Assembly (NCBI GenBank): GCA_010645155.1
Contig: JAAGOF010000096.1
Span: 227,042 to 291,041 of the forward strand
Origin: Tigriopus japonicus
Lineage: Eukaryota; Arthropoda; Copepoda; Harpacticoida; Harpacticidae
Reading direction: 5' to 3'
Length of the DNA stretch: 64,000 nt
The notes beneath the pieces are model-generated. The model was not told where the DNA came from. It saw only the letters and a list, made by a program, of their open reading frames with translations, and ran no database searches. Both the position numbers and the translations under genes were made by a program. Within the stretch, counting starts at the first letter, position 1; the number at the start of each line of letters is the position of its first letter. Below are positions 22,120 to 33,614 of this stretch, piece by piece.

Positions 22120-24219
22120 CGTACGATGAGCAATTCCACCATTTGACACCCGAAACCTTAATTATCAGATTGAAGGTTTCATTTTGAACATAAGTGAGAT
22201 CCAAAACAAAAAAACGCATATCTGCACCCTAGTGACCACCTCTTCTTGGTTTTATAATTTGTACCTAAATTCCGTCTTACTTGGCCAAGTATGCATGCAC
22301 GTATCTCATTCAGAATGTTTGGTTGTCTTCTGTTTGGTGTGAGTGAAGTGTGGAGACAAGAAGAATAGTTTATGAAACCAGAATCATGTGTGTCTGCTTT
22401 TGAGAACTTCTGGAAACGACCTCGGTTCTGTCTGCTCCTTCATTTCGTCAGCCACACAATGTATTGTGTACTTTCAACTGCGTTTTCGATCTCATAGAAC
22501 AGTACCACCACTGTACGTATATGTGTGCCTTACGTCAGCACGAGTGAATTGGTAGGAGAGGTGCATTAGCTTTTGGTAATCTGATAACTATGAATGGCCT
22601 TGCCCTAATAGGAACGTGTATCCAATAATCGAGCTCATTTCCCTCAATTAATACCAGGACCCTAGAGACAGGCGGGCGTGGTACGGTCTTCCAAGTACAA
22701 AAGTACACGCGCTAATAAGATCACCACATTAATCACTCATGAAATCATGATTCATAACAAGCCCGATCCCGACCTAAGTGTGTTTTCAACCCGGTATTCA
22801 GGTCCATCTTTTGAGTCCTTCAAGTCTTGGAAAGTCAACGACGGATTTCGAAAATTGTGTGACCTGTTTTAGGAGAGCAATATTGTACTTCACCGACATC
22901 GTACAAAATCTCAGGATTGCTCATCCTTTTGTCGTTGAGAACCAAGGGCAAAATTCACTAATCTGAATGAAACATCAGGCTTTAATCAGATATTTCCCAT
23001 CAACCAACTCTGTGATGTCTACACAATTTATGTCTATCTATCAGTTACTTGTGCATCATATTTTGAACTACTCCTTTTGTTGTTCCTGCAAATTTTGGAA
23101 TTTACGTCAAGGTACCCATTTTCTGACCTCAAACGTTTGTCACTGCATATTCACGTGGACAAGGCTGTCAAGTTTGAAGATCTATTTTTGAAGTGGCAAA
23201 CTCCCATCCTTGCCATGAAAAGAAAGCATCTTTGAAAAAACCGCTATCTGAACGAATAAGGTTTGGACTAAACTAGAAATGTTCCATGTCAAAGCTCATC
23301 ATGCACAGAGGGCTTATGCACAAACAATTTTGGAGTGTTGCTTCTCAACACAAATAGTCTCTTCACAGTTCTTCTCCAGTACTTTTGCTAGGTAACAGCC
23401 TAGTTTGCAAGAAACAAGCATACATACTACAAGAAATATCCTCTGATTTCCGGAGCTCGACCGATTTTTCTAAATCTATGTAAATGAAAAGAGAATCTTG
23501 AGATCAAATGCCACGAATTGGTCATTCGCAATCAGATCCTAAGTTGATGACAAGCACTGCCTCAATATTGCCTGATAGACAACTTGTACCGATTCTCATA
23601 CAAACTAAATGTCTATTACCACGAAATTCAGTTGAGAGATCCTGTTCTGTTGGCTTCATAATACCACAGACCCAGCCCCAGCCCCTTCAGCTCTAGCTAT
23701 GCAGACAGACAAAGGGCGACAGTAGTTTGATCCGTCACCTCTGACTAGATTTTCTGGATTGGGATCAAGACGAATATTTGTTTAAGAACAAGGTAGTGCT
23801 CTCTATAACGTTCCTTATAATAATAATTGTCATTGCGAGAGTTGTCTCATTGGATGTACAATTTATTATATACAATTAGTGTTTTGGAGTCATGGGGCCC
23901 GTTTTTGGGTTCTGGAGGCGACATTCGAGGCGGAATATCCATTAGACAGGGGGGGGGGGCAATTGTTATGAAACAATTAATTTTAAGAGTTTTGTTTAGT
24001 AATCCCTCGAAGAAGGCGTTTTTCATGACGTCAGAATTGAGACATCTGTTTTTTAAGTAATCTGTGATAATACCTACTACGATGTACCTTGAAATCTAGG
24101 GGGTAAATATCGGGCAATGAAGAAAAGACGTCAGAAGTCGGGAAAAATGTTGTAATGTCACAGTTTCATTTTTATTAGCAATCACATGTTTACAGTTTTG
24201 TTTTATGTTAAGAACCCCA
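22120..24219. other. Intergenic, no gene recognised
   Basis: Short frames only. A G(10) run lies near 23950. No domains or splice-supported exons seen. Confidence 0.45.
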
Positions 24220-24626
24220 GTAAAGTATTGAAAGCAGAGACAGAGAAGAAAATTTACATCATTCTATAAAAAATGCCCATGTATAATGCCAATGAAAAAC
24301 AATGTTTTCTTCAACAAAAGATGGACAATCATCATCATAAAGCAAGTCAGTGGATCAAGAGTTTGAATATATTTGACTTAAAACATCAAACAACACAGTT
24401 TGAATTCTCTGAGAAACATTAATTGGGAGACATTAATTGGTCATCAAATGATTGCTTGTTAAAATATTGTGCATTTTTGTTTTATAGGTTATGTATATAA
24501 AATGACATAAATCCCAAATCTATTGCATTTCTTCACTAACTCCATGCTATCACGCAAGAAAATTAACGTGGACGTGGTAGTGGACGTGGTCGATCCCACT
24601 CCATGTATTAATACAGTCCTCCTTGT
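24220..24626 (+). repeat. Dispersed repeat, family 5, copy 1
   Basis: This matches 63145-63571 along about 400 bp, with shared blocks CAACAAAAGATGGACAATCA, AAGCAAGTCAGT, CATCAAATGATTGCT, TTTGCATTTCTTCA or close variants, CTATCACGCA and GATCCCACTCCA. Both copies end at TACAGTCCTCCTTG. Similarity by eye is about 75 percent. No frame or terminal inverted repeat is evident. It could be the 3' part of a retroelement. Confidence 0.7.
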
Positions 24627-24627
24627 G

Positions 24628-24798
24628 CAAGGGTTGGCTACCAATAAGCCCAGAGGTGATTTTCGACCGACGCAAAGCCTCTAAGCATGTCAAAAATGAT
24701 GGGCCTCAAACCCATTCATTCACTGTTAGTTTGGTGGGTCTTTGGGCGCTCGGCTCAAGTTTGTAGGGCCTTAGGTTCAAATTTGTTGCCGACCCCTG
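24628..24798 (+). mobile_element. hAT-like MITE, family B, degraded short copy
   Basis: The right end GTTGCCGACCCCTG is intact. The left end CAAGGGTTGGCTACC is diverged. Family B blocks (GGTGGGTC, GGGCCTT) lie between. No target duplication is recognisable. It abuts the end of the family 5 repeat. Confidence 0.6.
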
Positions 24799-25132
24799 CT
24801 CTAAAGAGCCTCCTTACCAACGTTGAAGATGATTGCGGGCTTCTCCGGGTAGATTTCGACAATATCGATTTGTCCATTTTGGTTTGTTGTTCAAACATCG
24901 TTGAAACTATGGCCAAAAGGTAAAAAATGGGTGTCTTCTCATCTTTTAGATCATACAGGTACCCCGAAACATGATTATATCACGCACATCATCTTTTAAG
25001 TTTTGGCCCAAGAAGCATTTTTTTAAATCTTGACTGGTGCAATACAACTTTTTCCTTCTTTTTCTATCTCTTCCTCCACCTAAAATCAATGCTCCGTCTT
25101 CTCCCCAGCATCCTTTTCCAGGTATTTTACAA

Positions 25133-25241
25133 GTTATCTTTCCGATTACATGTTTGAATAAATTACTTGTTAAGTTCGTAAACGACTTCTGAACTTACCC
25201 TCATCAAATATTTTCCGCTGACTCTGGAAATTCTTTTTAGG
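25133..25241 (+). repeat. Dispersed direct repeat, family 6, copy 1
   Basis: About 110 bp (CTTTCCGATTACATGTTTGA through TCAAATATTTTCCGCTGAC) recur at 26880-26990 with high similarity, by eye near 85-90 percent. The class is unknown. Confidence 0.8.
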
Positions 25242-25647
25242 ATTTGACAATTCGGCAAAAGTAGTATTTCATCTCGATTTCAACTTGTTTATCCAAATTA
25301 TAATTTATTCATTTTCTCGGAAGCTTTGCTTTGGGATGTTCGTTCCGGATGTTTGGATTGCAAAATTTCTCGCCACTCATGAGGAAAGAGGATTATGAAA
25401 AGCGAAATTAAGTTATGATAACTAGAGATGGGGAAATTCACTGTAAAGATGTACCCTTGATGAGAGCCCTTAAAAGAAACTGAAGCCTACAGCGGATACT
25501 TTGCAATTTGGTCTATCATTAAGTTTGGACAGATAAAAAATTGTTAAAATGATTGTGAAGGTAGGGTTAAAACTTTCACTGGTTGATTTGTTTGAAATCA
25601 AGACTCTTGCTTGATCTGTAGTAATGAAATCATTATGGAAAAAAGTT

Positions 25648-25734
25648 CATTTGTGGGTCCTTGAAACTACCACGATCTGCTTGGTGGGCCCTTGACAATA
25701 CGCAATCAAATTTGGTGGGCCTTGACCCAAAAGC
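25648..25734 (-). mobile_element. hAT-like MITE, family B, fragment
   Basis: Read on the minus strand it carries GGCCCACCAAATTTG and GTCAAGGGCCCACCAA, matching the left part of the family B copy at 7983-8434. The terminal CAGGGGTCGG is missing. Confidence 0.6.
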
Positions 25735-26879
25735 GCTTGTCCATTCTTTTGATTTGAATTTTCCTGGTTTAACACTCAGTGTTTCAAATCTTTTTATCCA
25801 ACCTTTTTTAAGCTCAAGAGTCGAAGGCTGGGGGCATTGATTTATCTTAACTGCAACTGTTTTTTTTTTTGCTAATATTTACGAGTAGATAGACACCAAT
25901 AAGATGGTCGGCTCTTGACTCCATTTGTTTTCCATCATCAATCTTCAGCTCAACCTGACGAGTTGGGAAATGGTGTTTAGATTGTTTTCGTTTTGAATGA
26001 AACCGACCAAATTTATCCAAACCCATTGGGTTCAACCCTAAACTCCTAGCACGTTAGGGACTGGAAATCGCCCTCCTGCTTGCTTGCTTGCTTGCCTATT
26101 CGCTTCAAGACAGCCGAGCCTCTTTCATCTTCGTCTCTTTTTGGCCAAGAAACTGATTTCGTCCCAAGGGCTTGCTTGACCATTCATTGAGCCCGAGAAA
26201 TACGAGTACACGTTCAATGCACCACGGCCTTGAGGCTCGATTTAAAAAAGGACAAAGGAATGAGCCCTGAAGGCTGTTGGATCGATTTCTGAATTACAGC
26301 CTCGAAATCTTATTCCAAGTGAAGCGTACTTGGCTCATTTAGAGGAGCTTGGTTATGTCAGTCAGGTTAAAGTAAGGCACGTTCCCTTTGATGATGTTCC
26401 ATCAAGAGATGACATGAGACCACTCTCGCCTTCAATTCAATTTGCACTTGCCGTAAGTCCACTTACGGAGACGAGCTCAAACCGGGTCTGATTTTACGCA
26501 CTAACAAGGCAAAAAAGTGAAAAGTGCCACACGTTGACGTTCAAGACACGACCAGAAAACACGGGAATGAGCGAAAGTGAGTGAGTGAGAGAGAAAGAGA
26601 GCACTTTCGAGGCGGCCTTAGTACTAGGCTCAAGCTTTCATGTTTTTAAACTTGAATGCATCTAAAGCATGGTTTCTGAACGTGTCAAAGGCGCTGGTTG
26701 GTAAAGGCGAAAAATTGGAGGTAGACTACTACTACTACAAGTAGTACTCGTAGTACTGCTTCATTTGCCGGTTGCTATTCCATGGTGTTAAATTTGGTTT
26801 TAAAAACTGAAATGTACCATTTCAAGAAAGCAAATATTCATTGGGTTGAAGTTGAATAGGTGCTTGACATGTCACTCTA

Positions 26880-26990
26880 ATTACCTTTCCGATCACATGT
26901 TTAAATAAATTACTTGTAAAGTTCGTAAGCGACCTCTCTACTTACACCCTCATCAAATATTTTCCGCTGACTTTGGAAATTCGTTTTAAG
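26880..26990 (+). repeat. Dispersed direct repeat, family 6, copy 2
   Basis: Partner of 25133-25241, same orientation, 1.7 kb apart. Shared core TCATCAAATATTTTCCGCTG. No terminal structure seen. Confidence 0.8.
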
Positions 26991-27446
26991 ATAATTACTC
27001 TGTTTTTAACCTTTTTCATGAACCCATGAATTTTTGTGTTTAGCCAAGTTAGTGATAATTGTGTTAGTCATGGCCTTCTCAAAATAGTTGATGTCGGAAA
27101 TTAGTCCCCTTATGTTTTAGAGTAATTACCAAGAAATCTAAGATTCCTTTTCAACGTCACAAAAATGAAGAAGTTTTTTTTCGTTTCTCAATGATTTCGT
27201 CTGGGTTATTATATAAATTTATGTTTTTAAATAAAACCTTGCTGGATGTATACATTTTGATATTGTTGTCATAAATACTCATGGTAATCCATGGTAATCT
27301 CTATCTACCATAGGTTCCATGGTAAATTATAACATAATTTTGTTCTATTAGTATATATTCACTTATATTTTGCTTATATGATACATTCATATTTATCAAT
27401 TTTCAGAAAGGTTTTGGACGTTTAAGTGGTTTTTAAGTGTCACATT

Positions 27447-28226
27447 TAGGGACGGGCAAAAAGTGCAAATCTAAAGAAGCTTTTAGTTACCAAAAGTTGC
27501 AAACAAACAGCCCAAAATGGTAAAATAAAATGCAGAAAAAGATCAAAAGCGCAGATAAAAACCAAAAAAGTGCAAATAAAATTTCAAAAGCCGAAGAAAA
27601 ACGTAGTAAAAAGTAGAACGTGGGAAAAAAAGTAGTAGTAATCAATACTATGCTAACCTACGCTGGGAGCCTTAGAGATTTTTAAATATGTTTAACTTTT
27701 GTTGTTCAAAACGGTCTTTTTGCTTTGACAATGCAATTGTTTTTTTCAGAAAGGTAAGCAAACTGCAAAGAAAAAATCATGGGATCATGTTGTGATGCAA
27801 TCTAAGCAGAATGTAAAAGTACTCAATAAATAGGGAACTTATATTGACTTTTATTAAAACACTATACTAATTGTGATTGAAGTAGGAAAAAACGTTGCTG
27901 CTGACAAACTTCTTGAATTCAGTTATCTAAAAATATCAGAAGGACAATATTCAATGAGATTTCCCCATACTTGTGTCTTGTTTGAGTTATATAGATTGTC
28001 TGAACTTTTGTGATGATGAGTGTTAAATCACATTTAGTTTTCAAATTTGGAAAAAAATCTTCCAAAAGTGAATATTTTCAAAGAAGAAATAGCAAATTCG
28101 CAACAATTTGTACAATTTAGGCCGAAAACTTAAAAAAATCGTGCTAATAAAGGTGAAAAGTGCAAAGAGGCAAATAAATGGGTTTATGTTACCAAAAATC
28201 TTTTTTACACTTTTTGCCCGTCCCTA
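27447..28226 (-). mobile_element. hAT-like MITE, family A, copy 2 (780 bp)
   Basis: It begins TAGGGACGGGCAAAAAGTGC and ends CACTTTTTGCCCGTCCCTA. The 8-bp flanks GTCACATT (27439-27446) and GTCATATT (28227-28234) differ at one base. Its ends match copy 1 (7227-7719) in the opposite orientation, and it holds about 290 bp more interior sequence, so copy 1 is probably an internal deletion derivative or this copy carries an insertion. No transposase frame. Confidence 0.85.
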
Positions 28227-28234
28227 GTCATATT

Positions 28235-31200
28235 AGTCATTTCAGCTGATTTGTAACATAAATCTTCACGAAATATCTTCATTAAGATACCTCGACATCG
28301 AAAATCGCCTTTAAAACTCCTGGCATTTGAACAAAAACATAACAAATCTTAACATCTGTGTGTTCATTTTGGACAACGGGACAAGTGATTCATTTAAAAC
28401 CTATTTGATGCACTTCCTGATAAATTGGTCTCATTTTGTTGGGTTGAACCAATTTCTTGAATTTTTGAACATCCTTGGGGCCCTTGACGATACATTTCGC
28501 ACTATCACCTTTTGTGCGATCTACTTAATTCAATTCGATTCCAAAAGCTCTTCAAGTTCTTTTACCAAGTTTTTGCTCCTCTGATGCAAAATTCGCTCCA
28601 CTCGGTACAACTAATCGAAAAACCTATTCCCAAGGGAATTTTTTGAAAAATTACTATCTGCCGAATGGAGGGAGCAAAGAATGTTTCCACATAAGTTTAA
28701 TGATTGGCAAAGTGATTACTACGTATCTCGTTAGTTTTATAGATCAGGACTCGGTTCAAATGTTTTCAAAAAGCTTTTTTTTAAAGATATATCTCAACTT
28801 GCACAACGTGCAATTATAAGCAAACGTAGGTGCTTAGAACGATCATTTGAGCTTGAGGTTTTTATGAAAGTAATTCAACGAACTAAAGCTAGGGGTATAG
28901 CTGCTTTGCGTTCTCAACGTTCGATGAGATATCCGAATTGTTTATGATCTTTGCAGCCTTTTCTCTCGTTTCTGACATTTTCAAACGACATTCACGGTCA
29001 GAAGGTCTGCCGTCAATATACCATTGACGGAAGAATTCCCCTAAGGTTATTGAAATGGTTCCTTCAAAAGTCCCCATTACCTTAGCTAGAATTGTTTTCC
29101 TCATTTTCGAAATCTTGCCAACTTCTTTTTATGATTTTCTTTTTGGTGAAGATTCATTCCTCTTGGATGGAAGCCAGCAACTACCTACAAAGACCCTTTA
29201 AGAGCCATTAGAATCCGTTGCGTCGCTCATTCGAGCAAGCGAAAGAGATAAATGGCAAGTACAAGTGGTGCTCTTTGATCATGGTAAGGTTGAGTTGGCT
29301 GTACATAATCCCGACCAAGATGGGCTTAGTCTTCTTGATTCTTGTTATTGCCACTAGGCCTTAGTCGAACAAAACTGAGTTGTGTCCATGGTCCTAACAT
29401 TTGTTTGTCAAAAGAAGTGAGGTGGCATCCATCCCTGGTGTAATAACACCCTTTTGCTTTTTTCGTTTCTTCTTCCCGCCCCCTCACCCTCGAGGACAAG
29501 GCCGTTGCTGTTGTTCCTATCGTTACAACCACCTCCTCAATTTCCCTCCCTGGTTGGTCTTCCTTTCTTTTTTCTTCTTCTCTCTCTCAGCCTCTTTTGT
29601 TTCCGATTCCTTGGCTACCTATTCGTTTGCCGGTGTGCTTTGCGTTTCCCTACGAACGAGCTTCTCTCCGAGCGTACAGCCCTTTTCCAAGTCCACCAAG
29701 CATCTGATGAATGTTGTTCCGTCGGTGTTAGTGGTAGCAGTAGCAATAGCTATGGTAATAGTGGCAGCATTCAAAGTGTTGGCTTTGCCGTTGCTGCTGC
29801 TGTTACTGTTGTTGTTGTTGATAATGATGGTGATATTGGTGGGCTTCTTTCTCCGTCTGCCGAAAGATTGTGTGTCCTCTTGTGCATTGAAGAAAGAACG
29901 AAAGAAAGAGCGAACCGACGATCGAACGAACCGACCAACGAACCTGAGCCGGCAGGTTGAAATGGATTAAGAGCGTCTCTCTTGATTCCCGTTTCGCTTT
30001 GGTCTCCTAAGTAAAAAAAGTGTGGAACAAGGTGCACTTCCTTGTGTTGAAAGCCGCACACGAAGGAGTTCACATCAACTTCAAACGATTGACAGTGAGC
30101 TCTTGTTGATGATGCCAACCGAATGATCTCGAGTCTTCGTCATTCATCAACGAAGCAGACCGAGCGTGTCACTCAATAAGTGCATCAAATTTATCCTGCC
30201 GGCAGTGTTACACCCTTGTGCTAAAACTTGAAAATAAAAAAAGCGAATCAGACAAGTCTAATTCATTTTTGAACACGTCTTTGGCAAATCTTTGGGCTCT
30301 GGGCAAACCGCTTGAGGTGATAATCCCTTGGCCCGGCCGAAATTCGAATCATTCTGAGACCACCATCGATCAGATTCAGCTCGTTGTCTAACCGACTGTT
30401 CCAAAGGCCGACCGACATTCATCACTCACGTTTGGATCTTAATTGAAAGATACCTACATCTTACAAGCTGTGGACCCACCTTACTCGGTTTTCTTGCTGG
30501 CCTAAGCCTCTCTCTGTTTCCTTGTTCCTGGGCCTTAACCGACAACAACAACACCACCCAGGATTTCCTCATTATGCAGTGCTATGTACATTCTTCACTT
30601 CTTGGTGCGGTGTCTTGGAACGTGCTCTTTGGCTGGCAATGAATGTTTATGCCTGAACAACGGATGAAGCACCGACCGACCGACCGAGTAGTGGTTCTTG
30701 GCTAATGAAAACGTCAGACGCGATCCATAAGTTCCCTTTATTCCCATTGGAACTTGGATTATTGGGAATATTTTTCTCATTCCAAATTTCTTCAGTGAAT
30801 CTCTCGCCAAGAATAGTGGAGGACTAAGAGAAGAGTAGGAGTCATTATTTGGATTGAGATCTCAGGCCTGTGCCTCAAACAGGGAAAAAACTTTCCCCAA
30901 CATCTGATGCCTTGGGGCTTGGGCTTCACTAATGGTGATAGAACTTGTTCACTTAGTGACGTGACCGTATTTTTTGAGTTTTTCCCCGTCCTCATTGGAT
31001 TAGAAGTTGTGTGCGTCTGTGAGAGGTGTTTGCGGTCTTGTTTCAAGTTAGTGCTGAATGAATTGAAATGTGTCCTTTCAAGAGCTAGACCCGCACACAA
31101 GATCAAGAAGAAAGGAGCAATGTCACAAAAGAACGAAACCTGCTGATGTGTGAGTGTGATCTTGAACAGATGGAAACCATGTCGTATTTCCTGCTCTCAT

Positions 31201-32588
31201 TCTATACCAACTCGGAAAAGGGTAGATCTTGTCCTTGTACCGTGCAAGAAAATCCCCACCTCGCACGACCTGGCCAACATCTCGTGCATTATTAAGTAGG
31301 GGAATTTGTCGTTGTTGGTACTGATATCAAAAAGGAAGGTAGTGGTAGCCAGCCTTCACCCTGTGGGGCTCACCAAGCCCATACTGACAAGTTTGAGAAA
31401 AGAAGCGTTGGATCATTCACCAGGTAGAGAGACCGTCGACCGACTACTTACTGCACGTACGTACGTATACGAATGCCAGCAATCACAACGTGGAAACTCT
31501 CGACGAAAGTTTTTCCCCCTTCAAATGAGGAATCCAAGCCGGTCAACTTTGTCCATCTCGTCCATTTGGAAGCACTAAAGTAGCCCCAGCCTACTACGAA
31601 GACTGGAAAATTGAGCTTGCTCATGTTTATATGTAGTTGCTAGAGAAAAGGTATGCTCTGAGGTTGGTTTTGTTCTCAATTGGAAAGCCTCGAAGCCCCA
31701 TCCCAAAACCATCCAAGCAAACAGACAGACACATGAATGCATATCTAAATGCCCCGTTTTCCAATTGGGTGGAAAGAACAGACGGCAACCTTTCGTATCT
31801 TTCTAAACTCGAATCCAATTTTCTGTGAACCGTTACATGGGTACGGATGTAAATGGGCGAAGCATTGCGCATAATCATTTTGGCCCAGTCGACAATTTGC
31901 CGATTGTGTCCTCGATGAGTTCATCTTCAGTCGACCGACCACCGTCACGTTTTGTCCCCCATTCATATCCTCGTTGGAATTTCAAATGCCCGTCCCACTT
32001 CTGGTTGACGTGGAATGTGTGCTAAGCCCTTAACTCTTGTGCCACTTCCGTTATAAGAGCCCAAGATTTGTGGGATCTCCCATCATCCGGTCATTTGGTG
32101 ACTTCTTTCAGCTTCCCGTCATTGAACATTCATGGTTATACCGTACAATGGTGCCCAGTTTGCGACCACGCACACTCTCAAACCCGGAGGGTTCCCGTTT
32201 ATGAAGAATAATGGCATCATAAAGATATTGTCTACAATGGACACTAGTGAGAGTTATACACGAGGAAGGAGTATTAGCAGCCGAAAGGACAGCCACTTCC
32301 GACGACAACAACAACAACATTCTCTCGATTCTTTTTTGGCTGACGTCAGTGCTCCGTGCTTTCTTTCGTATCGCCGCTTGATTGGGTCCAAATCCAACTA
32401 GGATCGTTTCACAACCGGTCACGGCCCTCAAATCATGGCACTAACAAGTCCTATCGGATGTTACCAAGGATTATAAAGTTGGTTTTCAAAGCCTTCATAT
32501 AGCATAGCTTCATAGTACTCATTGGCACCGTCTGAAGGATTGTCCCCTGGTTTGGATTGATAAAACACGTACCCTACTTGCTCTAACC
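28235..32588. other. Intergenic, no gene recognised
   Basis: The two overlapping plus-strand frames at 29401-29970 are dominated by CT-rich and simple-sequence DNA (poly-Phe, poly-Leu, Val/Ala tracts) and show no domain. The region 29400-30500 has a higher GC content and could include a promoter or 5' UTR of an unseen gene. Nothing firmer can be said. Confidence 0.4.
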
Positions 32589-33614
32589 ATGTCATCTTTG
32601 AATCACAAGGCCGATTCTGGCCACCAGTGCCCACCTTCGCACTCACATTCTCTTCATGCTCAACCATCTAAGGAAAAACTCAAGCGATCCTCAGGTGATC
32701 AGAACAGCACTGGAAATGGAACAAGTAGTAGGGGAGGAGGGGCTGGAGGTGGAAACAGAGATCAGCCGACCATCAAAGTGGAGCACTTCTCGTCCTCGCC
32801 GTCCCGAAATCGTGATCGATCCGTCAGTAATAGCCGACGGAATTCCCCGGCAGGATCGAATTCATCCACTCGTCGCGGGAGTGACACCAAGGATGGCAAG
32901 AATCATTCGCGCAAAAATGCCGCCAAATCATCTCCAGTGAGCGATGATGGTGGTGGACGGGGGCATGGACGTGGACGTGATCACCACAAGTTTGGTGAAT
33001 CATCTCTGGGCTTAGATTTGCAACTGAATCTTCAGGTGCGAAGAAAATCGTCTCCTTGCATCGGAGGCCTCCAATCTTCCAATCTGCTTCTGTCCAATCG
33101 TCTTTCGGGCTCTTCCTCTCCTTCGCGCTACAAAAGTCCCAAGGAATTACGCCCGCAAATCTCTCCGACAGTCCCAACCCCCCATAGTTCATCCTCCTCC
33201 GCCCATCATCAACATTACCACCAACGCCGCCGGTTGTCCTCACCGCCGAACTTCACCGAGCCCCGATATGGGGCTGGACAGGGCAATTGTGATTGTGGAC
33301 TGGCCGAATGTGCCAGTGGTGGGGCGAGCAGTGGGAGTAATCACTCCAGTGGGCACGGATCTCTGTCTCAATTAGCCATCTCCGGTTTAAACTGCTCGAG
33401 CACGGACATGCGTGAGCACACCCTTCGGTCAGGCCATCAACAGATTCAGACGTTGTACGCGGCCAACAACGTGACCTATCCTGAGAGCATTTCCATCAAC
33501 ATGTGCAATGCGCCAGACGATTCGACGGTCCAGTGTGACTGCGGTCACATCAATTGTCCGTTGTGCAATCTCATGATGAATTTAGAGCTCACGGATCCCA
33601 ATGTACTCAAATGA
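32589..33614 (+). CDS. Unrecognised Ser/His/Gly-rich protein with Cys-rich C-terminus (341 aa)
   Basis: This single open frame begins at an ATG and reads through 341 codons. It is rich in Ser, Arg, Gly and His, with basic tracts such as NSRRNSPAGSNSSTRRGSD (about 80-98) and SPSRYKSPKELRPQ (about 180), and is likely mostly disordered and heavily phosphorylatable. Two small Cys clusters, NCDCGLAEC (about 235) and QCDCGHINCPLCNLM (about 315-329), end in LELTDPNVLK. The second CDCGxxxCPxC could bind metal. I do not recognise the family. The length, the codon-biased composition against AT-rich flanks and the non-repetitive C-terminus support a real gene. It may have further exons. No poly-A signal was identified. 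Confidence 0.7.
   Translation: MSSLNHKADSGHQCPPSHSHSLHAQPSKEKLKRSSGDQNSTGNGTSSRGGGAGGGNRDQPTIKVEHFSSSPSRNRDRSVSNSRRNSPAGSNSSTRRGSDTKDGKNHSRKNAAKSSPVSDDGGGRGHGRGRDHHKFGESSLGLDLQLNLQVRRKSSPCIGGLQSSNLLLSNRLSGSSSPSRYKSPKELRPQISPTVPTPHSSSSSAHHQHYHQRRRLSSPPNFTEPRYGAGQGNCDCGLAECASGGASSGSNHSSGHGSLSQLAISGLNCSSTDMREHTLRSGHQQIQTLYAANNVTYPESISINMCNAPDDSTVQCDCGHINCPLCNLMMNLELTDPNVLK

Noticed and set aside
29401..29970. Two overlapping 168-189 codon plus-strand frames
   Set aside because: Low-complexity Phe/Leu/Pro and Val/Ala tracts from CT-rich and triplet-repeat DNA; no domain and two equally open frames.
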